Shown in pieces: positions 32,371 through 45,019 of a DNA stretch of 64,000 nt (the stretch's first letter is position 1; each line of letters starts with the position of its first letter). Under the pieces are notes generated by a model that saw nothing but the letters and a program-made list of their open reading frames with translations, was not told where the DNA came from and did no database searches. Position numbers and translations under genes: made by a program. The DNA is taken from the NCBI GenBank assembly GCA_032164245.1, contig JAVMKO010000010.1:47700848-47764847 (forward strand). The letters run 5' to 3'. The stretch comes from Sternotherus odoratus. Its lineage: Eukaryota > Chordata > Testudines > Kinosternidae.

Positions 32371-33487
32371 GGGGCCTCCCAAAGTGTGGGGCCAGGGGAA
32401 GTTGCCCTGATTCATTGTACCCAAGGGATGGCTCTGATCATCATGTCTTATCATTTATGTATATACTGTCTAAACTGTATAGTATGTAACAACATTAGAA
32501 AAACAAGGATTCTTCCCTGTTCTGCCATACCTCAAGCCCATACAGCCTCTTGTAGGTTAGGCAAAATACCTAATGTAATTACTCCACTCATTCATGCAAG
32601 ACCGAGATCGTTTCCCAAATTAGAGGTGACTTGTTATGTGAGACAGTTTATCTTAATAGCTCATTTTTCATGAGGTGTCAAAGATAACTACTTTATTTTC
32701 CCCCTGAACTATATATAATTAGAAGTTGGCAACACTTGCTGAGCAAGGAACTGGCTCCCATTTGAGAATTGTTCACGAAGTCAAACTTTGAGTTTTAAAG
32801 AGTTATGATACTTTGTGGGGGGAAAAAGTTGCTGATGTTCAGCAAAATGATGACTGCTAATATTTTAACTGCCAATGCAGTATCTAGGATGTAGGGCATT
32901 CTCAAAGTTGTTTGTGAAGACAGACACTGTGCTACTAAATGGAAAAAATGCAGAGGGTGTCCATTTGGCCATAGGTGTGAGATTAGGGCTGGGGGTGCAT
33001 GAATGCTTGAAAAAGTTTGAGTCAAATTAAAAAATAAAGCATGAAATTTTAAACATAAGCACCCACACAAATGTATAATAATTATATAATGTTAACTTTC
33101 ATGTACATTTCCCAACTACATTTTCTTGTTTTGGTGGGGAAAGAAAAAGAGAACTTCCAACATATCATGAAAGTGTTGGCTTAATTTGTGATATCGCTTA
33201 TTAGGTTGAAAACATGAAAGCCTTATCCGTAACTTGAAAACTCATCCAGATGAAACAGCACAAGAATTTGCAAAGCAAAGTGATATGGACAGCTTACATG
33301 CCACTTTGTTTTTCATGACATCTATTTTTTACCTCCACTTGTTCCTGATATCTCAGACAAAACATTCCTATTCATTATTCTGTCAAACCATCTTATCTTA
33401 TACTAGATTGGGGGTGTATCTATATTAGCCTTCTGAAATGTATTTACAGAAATATCTAGTTTTTTTATTATTTTGCCAAGGCCAGGC
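32371..33487. other. Unassigned stretch
   Basis: No gene is supported. 'GGGGCCTCCCAAAGTGTGGG' near 32371 looks like a hAT fragment, too short to delimit. Confidence 0.35.
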
Positions 33488-33845
33488 TAGGGTTGCCAGG
33501 TATTTGGTTTTTGACTGGAATGCCTGCTCGAAAAGGGACCCTGTCGGCTCCAGTCAGTACCGACGGACTATTAAAAGTCTGGTCAGCAGTGCTGCGGGTC
33601 TATGGCAGGCTAGTCCCTACCATTGCTGGCCCTGCAGTGCACCCCGAAAATGGCATGCAGGTCTGGCTCCTAGGCAGGAAGGCCACGGGGCACTGCATGC
33701 TGCCCCCTGCCCCAAGCACCGGCCAATGGGATGTTGGATGGTGGTGCTTGTAGGCAACAGCAGTACGTGGAATCTCCCGGCAGGCTCAGGGAAGGGGCAC
33801 GGCTATGGTGTTCGGTTTTATGTGATTAGAAAGTTGGCAGCCCTA
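33488..33845. mobile_element. hAT-like DNA transposon with 7/8 target duplication
   Basis: The left end TAGGGTTGCCAGGTATTTGG and right end AGAAAGTTGGCAGCCCTA are inverted termini. GGCCAGGC (33480-33487) and GGTCAGGC (33846-33853) flank it, 7 of 8 matching. The interior is GC-rich with a CCAATGGGA word. It has no transposase and is related to the larger element at 23653. Confidence 0.8.
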
Positions 33846-33853
33846 GGTCAGGC

Positions 33854-34211
33854 CTACTCTTGTTCACAGCTTTTGGTCCAGGCCTCAGGTCTTCTACCAG
33901 GCCCAGTCCTTCAGGCGCTCTCACACTCTCTCTATTATAACTGCTGTTATCAAAAAGCATAACTACATAATGTCACTGTATTATAAAGTGCAACCAAAGC
34001 ATGAAAGTCAGTAAAGCATAAGTGTGTGGACTCCATGGTTGATATTTCTGAAGCCAACTACAGGATTTAAAAGGGCTGTGGGGAGAAAGGTAATTCCATT
34101 TTGTGGGGGATTTTGAAATTTGATTTCACTTTGATTGACAACAAAACCTCCAAATTAAAAAAATTGTCATGAAAGTGAATGGAGCTGCAGATTCTGGAAT
34201 TCCTCGTGCCA
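33854..34211. other. Unassigned stretch
   Basis: No gene, RNA or delimited repeat is recognised. Confidence 0.35.
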
Positions 34212-34332
34212 CCAGGATTGCCAGCCTTCCAGGATTGTCCTGGAATCTCCAAGAATTAAAGATTAATCTTTAGTTAAACATTGTTATGTGAGTAAAGCTC
34301 CAGGAATACGTACAGCTAAAATTGGCCATCCT
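34212..34332 (+). mobile_element. Short hAT-like MITE, copy 2
   Basis: Second copy of the unit at 4740-4857, with a better left end (GGATTGCCAGCCTTCCAGGA). It then has 'TCCTGGAATCTCCAAGAATT', 'GCTCCAGGAATACGTA' and AATTGGCCATCCT. The GATTGCCAG and TTGGCCATCC ends are inverted, confirming a terminal-repeat element. Confidence 0.65.
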
Positions 34333-37267
34333 ACCTGGTGTGCTGCCCCAGAGCCCCAGTTCTTGGAGTCACTGGGGTCTCCGACACTGAAGCAGTCCGG
34401 TAACTTGACTGTTGAGGAGCTGACCAGGCGAGCTGGCAGAAATCCAGTAAGGTTTTGAAACCTGGCTGTGGAGCAGAGTTCTGTCAGACTCCACCTGCGT
34501 CTCATCTGTCGTTTTTCAAAACTGAACTGTCTTCATGAAACCAGTCAGTTCTAATGGAAAAACATTTTGTTGGAATTTTTCTAACCCGCTATAAAATTTA
34601 AACCATATAACTTGCATTGAAACTAATAGTAGTTGCCTGGCTAAATCCACTTGTCTTTCAGAATCACGACCTGTACTGGTAACTGCTACTATTAGTAACA
34701 ATAAGAGGTATATCTGCAATAATGGCAAGAAACAGCCTGATGCAACTTAGGTATAAGAAGCTTCTGTAAGTGTTTCTCTGAAGGTTATTGTATTTTAAGT
34801 GCAGACCCCAAGTAATTTAAAATGCATCAGTTTAGTGTATTAAGTCCAGATTGTCTCCTTGATCTTTTGACATCTCTTAATTAATGCTTTTTGTGTTCTC
34901 ATTCTTGTAAGCCCATATTATGATTTCTCTAGGGAAGTGGATCACTGCAGAAATAATTCTACTAAAATGAGCATTATCTTACTGAAATACGCAGCTTGGG
35001 GAGGTAGAAGGATATAAGTAGCCCAGGGGAGAGAGAGACAAAAGCTAATTGGGTAATGCCTACATAGCTAGCATACTATGCACTACTCCAAGTTTTCAAT
35101 AAATTAATGGGAAAATGTTTTAAGTAATTGTGCTCATTATAGTTTTTTGTTTTACATCCACTCTCAATCACTTATTTCAGCCTGAGAGCGGCCATCAGGG
35201 TGCATTCTGAACCTCCTCAGCCAACAGAGAAACTGCTTCAAATCTCCTTGGAGTGGAGAATTCTGAAATTACAGCACTTGGAATGCAGGTGTATGCTGTC
35301 CATAACTGATGCAATCTATATGAGGAGGGAAATAGAGTCTGCAAAAGTCTTTAAAATCTATAAAGTGATTTGAAAGTAACCTTTATCTCTGTTTTTAATA
35401 AGTTGCTGAAACTCTAATAAAGCCTAAGTAGAATCTATTTTTGTGTATTTCAGTGGTTACAGGAACCCATTAACCTTTAAACAACAAGCAAATGCTAAAA
35501 CTGAAATCAGCAGAATGAGGGCGGGGGAACGGGAGGCAGCATTCTAGAACAGTCTTGAAACACTGAATCACAACTAAGCATGGGAAAATCAACTCTGATT
35601 TCAAATCAAGACCAACCAGAACCTAGCCTCAGAATTAAAATAGAGCCTGAACCTAACCTTTTCCAAAACTTTAAAAAATGGTTAATTTCCTCACTATTAA
35701 TTGTAGTTTCTGCATTCCTCTTCCATTCCTGATTCCAGTTGAGACCAAGAGAGGGCTGTTGTATTCTGCAAGAAGGTTTGTTTAGCAATTCAAGACTTTG
35801 GGATCTTATTTGGTCATAATTGATGCAAGTCTTGTAGGGTTTGCCCAGCATTGGTCACTACATGCAGTACCCTGTTTCTGATGCTAAACACAAGGTTCTG
35901 AGTCTGTCTCTATGTACTGAGAATTATGGGTTTTTACTGATACATTAACAGTGTTTTCCTCAAGACTTTCAGAAAAGTTGGCATGAACTCATTGTAACAT
36001 GAAGGAATTTATTTACAATATTTAGTTATTTTTCTGCAGTGCATTTTTAAAAATGGGTAAAATTTCAAAGAAGGGAGTATGTGGAGTGATGATAAAAGAA
36101 TACTGTAGGTTATTACCTTTTCGGGCTTCTGAGGTAATTCAGGAATTTAAAATCTGTGATGTCTATGGTGGTTATCTGCAAACTTTTACTATCTCAGTAA
36201 AACCAGTGAGGTATTTGTGCTAGTACGAACTACTTGTGTTGTTAAAGGCTTGCAGGATTGGGCCCTCTATTTTGAAGGCATCCTTGCCATGGCTTTGTAA
36301 CCCTGCATTAGAAGAGCAGCTGGTCTAGTCCATGTAGAGATGTGTCCTCACTGAAGAGTTAGTCTGAGTGATCTGCATATCAGTCTGAAAACCAGGGTTA
36401 ACTACCTTGGGTGTGTGTAGACCCACTGCAAAGCTATCCCTGAGTTACAGGTCCTGCACTCCCCATGTGTGTGTGTGTTGCTAGGATTTTGGTGGGTATA
36501 TCCTCGGATTCTTTGTGCTACAGTAAGCTGTGATGCTTTTCCTTAGGATTGTGGGGGAACTTGTCCGACATAGGCACAAGGAAGAATTATGGGAAGACAC
36601 TGGAGGACTATTGCCACTCGAGTGGCCTAGTTTGTGTTCTCACTGAAAAGTGGACAAGTTACTAGCCACAGTGAAAGTAGAGCCCAGGCTCTAACGCACA
36701 GCCCCAGCCATGCCAGCTAGCCCAAGGTGAAAGCACCACTTCACCCAGGTTAGAAGTTTTTGTGTGTGGATGGAATAGGGGTTAGGGTAACACCTGGCTG
36801 AGAGGTGGGCTAACTACAGTGACTTTAAGAGATTAATGAATCATGCTGCCAGCTCGAAAGAAATTTGTTCTTCAACTGAAGCAGTAGAGATACATGCTTT
36901 TAGTCCAGGAGATCCTAGGTTACTATTCCACTGATAACCAAGCGGGGTCAGTTGCACCTTAATAACTGGCATGGTTCCCCCCTCTGGGAATAGTCACTGA
37001 TACATCTGTTTCTGTTGTCAGGTAGAGCCCTTCCAATAGCTCTGAAAGACAAAAAGAAAGTTTTAATTTAATTTCAGGTTTTAAAAGCAGGTGGAATTTT
37101 CATATCAAGTGCACTACAATGATTAGCATTATTCAGTATTTTACATCTTCAAAGTGTTGTGTAAACTTTTGACTACCACACCCCTGTCATTCAGGAAAGA
37201 AATTGTTGTAATATATGTTTTACCCTTGGGGAAAATGGTGCAAAGAACTAAAATAAGTGCTCAGGAT
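34333..37267. other. Unassigned stretch, possible DNA element at 36290-36830
   Basis: No gene is supported. Between about 36290 and 36830 the sequence is less AT-rich and reads like a reptile non-autonomous DNA element ('GTGTGTAGACCCACTGCAAA', 'GGGGGAACTTGTCCGACATA', 'GTGGCCTAGTTTGTGTTCTC'). I could not find its termini. Confidence 0.35.
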
Positions 37268-37541
37268 TAGAGTTGGTTTGGGAAATGCTCTTCTTCTCTA
37301 CCCCCACTCCACTCCCCTTGCTGAAAAATGCCAATTCATCAAAAACAGAATTGTTCATGAAACACTTTGACACTTAAAAATTGAAACTGAAACAAAACAT
37401 TTTGATCTCAATCATTTTTTTCAAACGATCAGTTTATGAAAATTTTGAGAAATTATTTTGGCTCTAATTTGCCATGAGAACATTTTTTTGATGTCTTGAA
37501 CATTTTAATGGGATGGGGAAACTGTTTCTTGACCAGCTCTA
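37268..37541. mobile_element. AT-rich palindromic element with hAT-like ends
   Basis: The left end TAGAGTTGGTTTGGGAAATG and the right end 'GTTTCTTGACCAGCTCTA' are inverted. The flanking 8-mers CTCAGGAT and CTCAGCAC share their first five bases. The interior is built from AAAATTTT and GAAAC words. Related decayed copies may lie at 3420-3755, 41870-42350 and 58430-58640. Confidence 0.6.
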
Positions 37542-37599
37542 CTCAGCACTACCCAGCACTACCCAGGAAGTCAGAGGTAGAGAAAAAAATATCAATTCG

Positions 37600-37800
37600 G
37601 GAGGTGAACTACTCTTGTGGCAGGGTACTGGACTGAATCTCAAGGGATTTGTTGAATTCTTGGCTATGCCATGTACTGTGTGTGACGTGGGGCAGATTAT
37701 TTAATACTGTATCTCTCAGTCTTAGTTCCCTGCCTATAAAATGGGAACAATGCTTCCTATGGGTCTTGTGCAAATAAAATCAGTCCTATGTATTTGATGC
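37600..37800 (+). repeat. MIR-like SINE relic
   Basis: The text 'GTACTGGACTGAATCTCAAG', 'AATTCTTGGCTATGCCATGT', 'TGCCTATAAAATGGGAACAA' and 'GGGTCTTGTGCAAATAAAAT' follows the order of an old MIR-like SINE. Boundaries are approximate. Confidence 0.5.
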
Positions 37801-38547
37801 TTTAATACAAAGGTTAATGAGCACCTGCCTACATAGAGTTCCCAGCATGCAGTTCTGTGATCTAACCACTACCATATGCTGCATCCGCAGGTCAAAAGTT
37901 ACCTAACAGCGCACACAGGAGAAAAAGATGTCCAACTACTGATTGTGGGTTTTTTTTATCTTGAAAGAACAGAAAGAGACTTTTAAACTGAGATATGCGC
38001 AAGAACAGCTTAAATGTAATTCACATGTCTCCACAACTGGGTTATGGTCCTTCTCTGCCTGAGATTATACATATAGTGTACAGATAGTGCTGCACATTTC
38101 AGATCATAGGAAAGAAAAAATGGATATTCACATAGGGTGCAATTCTGTAGTTATTCTGTGCTGAGAATTTCTTTTGATTTAAATGTAAATTTTATATGTG
38201 GAGCAGAAAACTCTGAGTTCAAGATTTTTCCAGTGACTAATGTTTTTGGTACCCAACTTGAGTCACCTTAGAGGTCTAATTTTTCAGAAGGTGCGTCCTC
38301 AGTACATTCTGGAATTCGGGCCTTTTTAATGTGTCTCATGTAGCATCCCCTACCCCTCACCCCAATAAAAATGGAGGCACTGAAAATCACTAACTATTTT
38401 TGAATATGCCAGCCTTTTATGAGAGCTATATGGAAAGAGCTACACATAAGCCAGGTGGAGTGCAGAACAACAAAATGTTTCATTCCTTGTACAAAACCCA
38501 TGAAGAATGCTTTCTATTCTTGAGTGCTGTGTACTGGCATTTAACTA

Positions 38548-38845
38548 CAGTAGACTCTCGATTATCCAGAATGATAGGGAAAAAATTAATCCTGGTTAAT
38601 AAAATCCTGGATAATCACGATCCATAGGAAATATGGAGAGGTGGGGTTGGTTCACCAGCCACCCTGCACCAGGGAGAGGGTGTGTTGGTTCATTGGCTGC
38701 CCTGCACCCTGGTGGCGTTTTCTTGTGTGTGTGCTTGGAGCCTCAACAAAGCCAGAGCCAGTCCTGCGAGTTATGCATATTTTTTTGACATCCTGGTTAA
38801 TCCACATTCTGGTTAATCCACTTCTGGATAATCGAGAGTCTACTG
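38548..38845. mobile_element. Tigger/pogo-like MITE with TA duplication
   Basis: The left end CAGTAGACTCTCGATTATCC and right end 'GGATAATCGAGAGTCTACTG' are perfect 20-bp inverted repeats. TA flanks both (38546-38547 and 38846-38847). The subterminal regions repeat 'CTGGTTAAT' and 'CTGGATAATC' words on both sides. The interior is a short GC-richer block. This is a non-autonomous member of the Tc1/mariner-pogo group. Confidence 0.92.
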
Positions 38846-38847
38846 TA

Positions 38848-40019
38848 TTAAAGCATATGCATATTTCTATTATAAAGCACTCCTGCAAAACCCAAGATGT
38901 TTGGCTAATCCTTCAGGCATTTGGCTGCTTTTTCAAATGGCATATGAACTCTTACCCTTTGCTATAAAAGAGGAACCTGAGTAGACAACAAGAAATTGAT
39001 TTTATACTTGCAGTTCAGAAAGTGATTGGACTCATAGGTTCCAAACCATGAGGAGTTGAATGAATCTTGAATCTACGGTTCTGGGTCGCATGCTTTTATT
39101 TCTAAACTAATTTGTTCAAGATGGCTGGAGTTTGGATAGGGAATTCCTTCAGATAACATGTTAATAAATAATATTGTTCAAGTAGTTAGAACCTTTCCAT
39201 CTTAATAGCAGTCATAAATTTTGTGTGTGTGTCGGGGGGGAAGGGAGGGTTGCCCTGAATCAAGACCAATATTACAAGCTTCAGAGGAGTCATTTATTTC
39301 ATAAGAACCAGTCATCAAACAGTACAAATGGCCACATGCTAAATTCAATGCCACTTTTCTTTATTAACATGTTGTTAAAGCAACTGCAGGTTGTAGAGAA
39401 ATTGGAAACATTGAGGTTTTCTTTTTTGATTCCTTGAGAGATACTATTTCAAAATCAATATCTTTAGAAGATAGAGCCTTATCACATATAGTTGGAGGAT
39501 TAGACAGACAGACAGAGAGAGAGCACTATTGTGCAAAAATAACTAACTCCAACCCCTCAGTCTCCTCCCTCCCCTCCCCCATGCACACGCGCGTGCACAC
39601 ACACACACACACACACACACTTGTTCTTTGTGCCTTAGTTGTGGGTACTCTTTCATTCCCCCATGAATCTCAAACCATTGACTAGGAAGCAATGTGCCAC
39701 ATTTACAGAGGACAAATCTCACGCCTGTGCAGATGACTGGCCTATGAACTAGTTAAGTCCCGTTTATGCCTTCAGAAAATGAGTAACCAAAAAAGTCCAG
39801 AAGGAAGAAACTTCAAGTTTGATCCAGTATCCTAGGAACTCTTGAATGGGTGTTTGGATATGTATTTTGGGACTGTATATGTACCATGTATAGTTATCTG
39901 TGGGTGTACATTTATACATTGCTAATTAAAATAGGGCTTTGATCTTGTCACATTCAGTATTTGTTTATCGGCTTTTCTCTGGCACTTGTAACTACAGCAT
40001 CTCAGCTCCTCACAACAAA
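38848..40019. other. Unassigned stretch with a CA microsatellite
   Basis: No gene is supported. A CA microsatellite preceded by GCGCGTG lies at about 39588-39620; GACAGACAGA lies near 39506. Confidence 0.4.
39594..39620. repeat. CA microsatellite
   Basis: An uninterrupted CA run, preceded by an alternating GCGCGTG segment. Confidence 0.95.
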
Positions 40020-40185
40020 CATGAAAGAATGTAGTCCTCAAACCCCTGTGAGGAAAAGAAGTATATATCTCCTCTTACATTGGGGGGGGAAACTGAGGCA
40101 TGAAGAGGCACAATGACCTGCAAAAGACATCCTTTGTGACCCTGGGCAAAACTGGACTAGAACCCATGTCTCCTGTGGGCTAGGC
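40020..40185 (+). repeat. MIR-like SINE
   Basis: The words 'GGGGAAACTGAGGCATGAAG', 'GGCACAATGACCTGCAAAAG', 'AAAACTGGACTAGAACCCAT' and 'GTCTCCTGTGGGCTAGGCC' are in MIR order (core then 3' part). No function beyond a fossil repeat is implied. Confidence 0.7.
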
Positions 40186-42379
40186 CATAACTGCAAGACT
40201 ATCCATCCTCTACCTGAGACTGAAAAAATGAACTCCTCATAGATGCCCTTACCTGTCTGTATACCTATAAAGTGTTTACAGAGAATTCCTCCTAATAGGA
40301 ACATTCCATGTTGGAAAAAGACCATACTTTGTTTTAAATTCAGTTTGAATAAAACAACTTGAGAAACTTTATTATTCTTACTGTCCTCCTCTAAATGAAC
40401 AATACCACTATAAGTAAATGTGCACAAACAAGCATTCATACTTGCGGTGGGATGTTTATAAGTGACAGCAGCTGTAACTGGCTGGATTCAGCTGTTCTGC
40501 TGCAGGAATATATTATACTTCATTGAGTGATCATGGAGATTTGATTATGACAGTTCACACTCTTCCAAGATTATTGTGGTCTGATGTCTCCCAGGGCATG
40601 GCTGTGTGTTTTGTGGGACAACAAATTCCAGATGAAAAAGGGAGGCCAGCCATCTCAAAAATGTAGCACTAGATCTTCATTGTACATATGGTCAAACATT
40701 TTCAACATTTTCTTTTTCTGTCAGAACTGCAGTGTTTCTTGAAAATGTATTGGTTTCAACAAAAACTTTATCAGAAGAATTACTACACCACAGGATGGAA
40801 TTTATGGTCAAAATGAGAATGAGTGACACACAGATCGACAAATGCCTCCACTGAATAGTGAAAAACCTAATGGTTGTGAGGAAGACCCCGTACAAGTCCC
40901 GTCTCTCAATCAGGGAGAATTAGGACTTGAACCTGAGTCTCCTACTTGGCAAGTGAGTGCTCTAACCACCAAGTTATTGGCTATTTTGTGGTCTCTGTGT
41001 CAGAAAATTAAAAGAAAATTTGAAGCCTCAATATTTTCCTCAAAGGGTAATGCAGTTTTCTGGCTGCCCTACTTCGTAGCCCTAAATCTCAATGACAGAG
41101 AAAATACTTTGTTGACTGTGCTTTGACTGTTGAGACGTGTCATACTTAAGTCATTGTTTGGATCATGGCTTCCTGTAATAGGCTATAAACATATTATTTA
41201 ATTTTGAAATAGAAGCTTAATGAATATTGATTATTTTTCAGGAATAAAATAGACTTAAGTTTTCAATGATTAATATTTCCAGCTATAAAGAGCATACATA
41301 ATACATGATTCAAAAATCTTCAGCTAAATAGCTATATTGAAAATCTACAAGATAATTCACAACACTCTGCTCTTCTAGAAGTTAGTCATATACCATTTTC
41401 ATATCCCATTGAGCATCACAAAAAGCTCACGTCTCAGTGTACTGTACAGCACAAAGCTGCTGGGAAACATGAGGTATTGTGAATCTTAATTTATAATATT
41501 CCTCCCATGAGCTTTGGAGATCTCAGATTTAAAGACTTGTGTGGTTTTTTGTTTGTTTCTTTTGCTGTGCGCTGAAGAATTGCTAATGACATGAGCTGAA
41601 GTGTTTGACTGCGGGTACAGGCATGTAGGGAATGCTTCCTGATCTCTCTCAGGGATTCCACAAAGGAGGAGATCAATGTCCTTTCTCTACTAGTTCAAAG
41701 GTTGGAATAATGTCTGCAGAGGTTGATGAGGAAAAGGCTGAAATTGAAGCTCAAGAAACAAAACCTCATTGTTAAGAAACACAAATAGAAATTGAAAGAG
41801 ACTCTTGTTGAGACAGTGTGGCTGATGTTCACCCCACTGAAAATATTTATTTATTTAAAAACTAAGTACGGTAATTTAAAATGCATATGTTTTAAAAGTG
41901 GTAGATGTCCTAAAATTGGAACAGGTTGGAAAATGGAACTCTCTTCTAATGGGAAATAACAAAATTTTGAAATTTCCTTTAATCCTGAATTGAGACAAGA
42001 ATAATTTTTTAAAAAAATGATTTTGGAACAGAAATTCTGAAATACTTGTTTCAGAAACATCAAAACAACCTAATTGAAGCATTTCATTTCAATAATGTCT
42101 CAAATAATTTAATTTCAATAATGTTGAAACATGTATAATGTAAATACATAATTCTAAAATATTGTATTTATAATTAAAAGTTGTAAATGTTTTTTAAAAT
42201 GCCAAAACAAATAGTCACTTTAGTTAGAATAGTTTCAAGTTTTTTCTGCTGAAAATTTAATTAAAATGAAATGTTCTTGCAAAATGTTTGAATTTAAGGG
42301 AAACAGGATTTTTCCAACAGAAAACTCTTCTTTAAAACTTTTTGAGTTCCCCCTTTACCAATGTATTGGACTTACCTGT
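40186..42379. other. Unassigned AT-rich stretch
   Basis: No gene is supported. Part of 40842-40990 contains 'TTAGGACTTGAACCTGAGTC' and 'GTGAGTGCTCTAACCACCAA', which looks like a tRNA-derived SINE or MIR relic. 41870-42350 is AT-rich with GAAAC/TTTC words like the element at 37268. Confidence 0.35.
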
Positions 42380-42387
42380 GCCTAGAG

Positions 42388-42679
42388 CAGCGGTTCTCAA
42401 GCTTACCTGAACCGCGACCCTTTTTCCTTCAGCTGTCCGGCGGCGCGACCCTTGTATGTCTGCCAAAAAGCCGCCAAATTAATTACTTCCACATTTGGCG
42501 GCTATTTTCGGTGGACCTGCCGAGCGCTCCCAAAATAGCTCGGCATGTCCGCTGAAAAGCCGCCGAATGCGGAAGTAATTCATTTGGTGGCTTTTAAGCG
42601 GCGCCGGGAGCTCGTGATCCCCCTGGGAACACTCGGCGACCCCCCAGGGGGGTTGCGACCCCCAGTTTGAGAAACCCTG
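42388..42679. mobile_element. hAT MITE with perfect 8-bp target duplication
   Basis: The left end CAGCGGTTCTCAAGCTTACC and right end 'CCCCAGTTTGAGAAACCCTG' are inverted hAT termini. GCCTAGAG flanks both sides exactly (42380-42387 and 42680-42687). Interior repeats include 'AAAGCCGCCAAATTAATTAC' and its inverted partner 'GAAGTAATTCATTTGGTGGC', so the unit is largely self-complementary. The CpG content is high for its surroundings, which suggests a relatively young copy. Confidence 0.92.
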
Positions 42680-43218
42680 GCCTAGAGGATGAGATTAATG
42701 GAGGTTACAAAGTGTCTCATTTCTCTTTCGTACTCCCACACAATAATTTAGAGGCAAACCCAGTGTCTGCACTGCCTGGCCTAGCTGACAGTGTCTGCAC
42801 TGTCCTGTATCTGGACAATAGCTACCTCAAAGTAGTAGGAGAGAGCATGGCATGACCCCTTCACAGTGACTAAAAGTGTGTGTGTCTCCTTTGCTTATGA
42901 AGCCTCAGTTGGCACTGATGGCTTTTTCTAGTTGTCTAGATAGATGTTTGCAACTATGGCTCACTTGCACCTTACTGACATTACCCATGCTTTTTAACCT
43001 CCATATTTGTTTATTATACACGGGCTTACCTTTTGAAGGCCGTGTGTGAGCCTTAGGTAGTGCAGTCTATGCTGGCTTGCCTGCTTGGTTGAGATAGATG
43101 TTGAGCACATTATGCCAACTCTTTGCCATCTGCTCTGGCTCCCTCTTGCTTCCAGGTGTCATTCAAGGTGTTGACTTTGTGTCCCAGCTATCCAAGAAAC
43201 CTGCCTCTCTGCACACTA

Positions 43219-43348
43219 AGGGCCCAATTCAGCAGCCTGTTGCTGTTTAGCAAAGCACTTCTGGCATGTGCTGAAGTCCCAGTCACTTATGTTGTAATTA
43301 AAGCCTGTTTTAAGCTTCAGCTTAACTGAATAGGTTTAAGCACATGCG
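43219..43348. repeat. Palindromic MITE-like repeat
   Basis: 'GGGCCCAATTCAGCAGCCTG', 'GCAAAGCACTTCTGGCATGT', 'GTTTTAAGCTTCAGCTTAAC' and 'GTTTAAGCACATGCG' belong to a common sauropsid palindromic repeat built of TTAAGCACATGC words. The arms are diverged. Confidence 0.55.
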
Positions 43349-43869
43349 TGGATCCTTTAACTTATGAAAGTGGCAGTCAGCCAGGATATTCAAGCTAAAA
43401 GACATCAAATTGAAACTTGCCCCTTCCCCTCCCTCCCCCCCGTTTTTTTGGCTAAGTGCTGAAAGTGATAAATGGGGCATGTAATTTAATGGTGTGGTAG
43501 GGTAGAGGAGTGAGGAGATTTTTTGTTTATGATGCTTTGATTCATATTTTATGTTAAATTGTGTACATGTGCCCATAGACTGGTAATAAGATGCATTTTA
43601 TAGCAAAACAAAAACTCTGTCCAGTTAAATGAAAATATGAAACTCAATACTACTTTTTGTGAGTTGTCATGGACTAAAGAAAAGGCATTTAACCACCATT
43701 CCAGCACAATCATTCAGATGCTCTGGTTCGGCACAGACAGTCTTTGAACTGGAAATCATGTTTAATTGAGCGGAAGGGCTGTGCAAATGCCTTTAAGAAC
43801 CTTGAAATGAAAAATTTGCTCCAATTTAAAAATGAATTTTCTTTGTCCATGCTCTCATACTTTGGCATA

Positions 43870-43995
43870 TTTATTATTATTAATAAACATTGCAGTACAG
43901 CCTGGAAGCCAACAAACAAGCTTGGGCCTCATTGTGCTATGCTCTATACAAACACAGAGTAAATGACACACTTGCCCATTGAGCTTGAAGTCTGA
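43870..43995 (+). repeat. SINE-like repeat, copy 2
   Basis: A diverged relative of 19611-19729, sharing TTATTATTA at the left, then 'CATTGTGCTATGCTCTATAC' and 'AAACACAGAGTAAATGACAC'. Confidence 0.55.
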
Positions 43996-44559
43996 GACAA
44001 TCAGGCTAAGCTGTGTGTGCTGTAGAAAGGCTAAGAATTGTGCCCTGTAAGAGGTAGTAATTGCAACTTACCACCTGACTAGCCATTAGCAGATGGCAGC
44101 TCATTGCATGCTTTATGAAGGAGGGAACTGAAAGGGACAAGGAAATCTTTAAAAAAAAAGATTTATATGGGACCTGGTCTCATATGTAAAGGGAGAAAGC
44201 ATGAAGGGGCACATAGGAGAAGCAGAGAGTGGCTGTCAAACCTTGAGAGAAGATAAAAGAGCAGGGTTAAATTGCCTTCAAAGGCAAGAACATGAAGTTG
44301 TGCATACAGATGGTTTTGGCAAATAAACGTGTGATCTTGAGAGCTCCTTTAAGGTAGAATTAATTTTTCTATGCAAGCAGGTCCTAGAATAAAATATTAC
44401 TTTTTCCTCAGAGAATTGGCATTTTATTAGGACAAGTACAGTTATATCCATGTATTGTGTTCACTTTCCAAGAACACACAAAGGATTAAATTGTACTCAT
44501 ACAAATATAATGGAAAGGGAATGTGTTTTTCTTATACAGCTGAGTATTGCCATGGGAGT

Positions 44560-44760
44560 AAGAGGGTTGCATATATTATATGAGGTGGGCCATCATGTGA
44601 CATAAAAAGAGGGGAAAATGAAAAGGTCAAGGGCTATCACACAAGGTCTTCCGAATTCAAACCATGCACCTGCTTTATAGGGTCAATAAACTCTCTTTTG
44701 CTTCCCAGCTCAAGGTGTTTGATTGCCTTCTTTCATTCCTTCCTAGCAGTTAATAGTCAC
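44560..44760 (+). mobile_element. Possible LTR remnant
   Basis: 'CATGTGACATAAAAAGAGGG' followed by 'GGGTCAATAAACTCTCTTTT' and GCTTCCCAGCTC resembles the promoter and polyadenylation part of a retroviral LTR. The ends are not visible and no viral gene is adjacent, so the call is tentative. Confidence 0.25.
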
Positions 44761-45019
44761 ACTCAGTTCTAAATAAGCTTCCATGCATATTAATCAGTGA
44801 GATGTTTAATCTTATAATTTGCCATACTGCTGAATACAGTATGTGATGCTGTTAAAGCCTCTTTATATTTGTTGGAGAGCTCATCGGTTTCTCTCCAACT
44901 TTGTAAGTTGCTAAATAACTTATATAACAATCCAAGGGTGACAGTTATTATCCACTACAGTAGAGCTATCTTCCATGTCAGCCAGTTGAGCTGAGCTAAT
45001 GTCACACATACTTACTAAC

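Noticed and set aside
33190..33320. Peptide NLKTHPDETAQEFAKQ resembling the end of a BED zinc finger of a hAT transposase
   Set aside because: Too short, lacks the cysteine pair upstream in frame, and no terminal repeats were found nearby.
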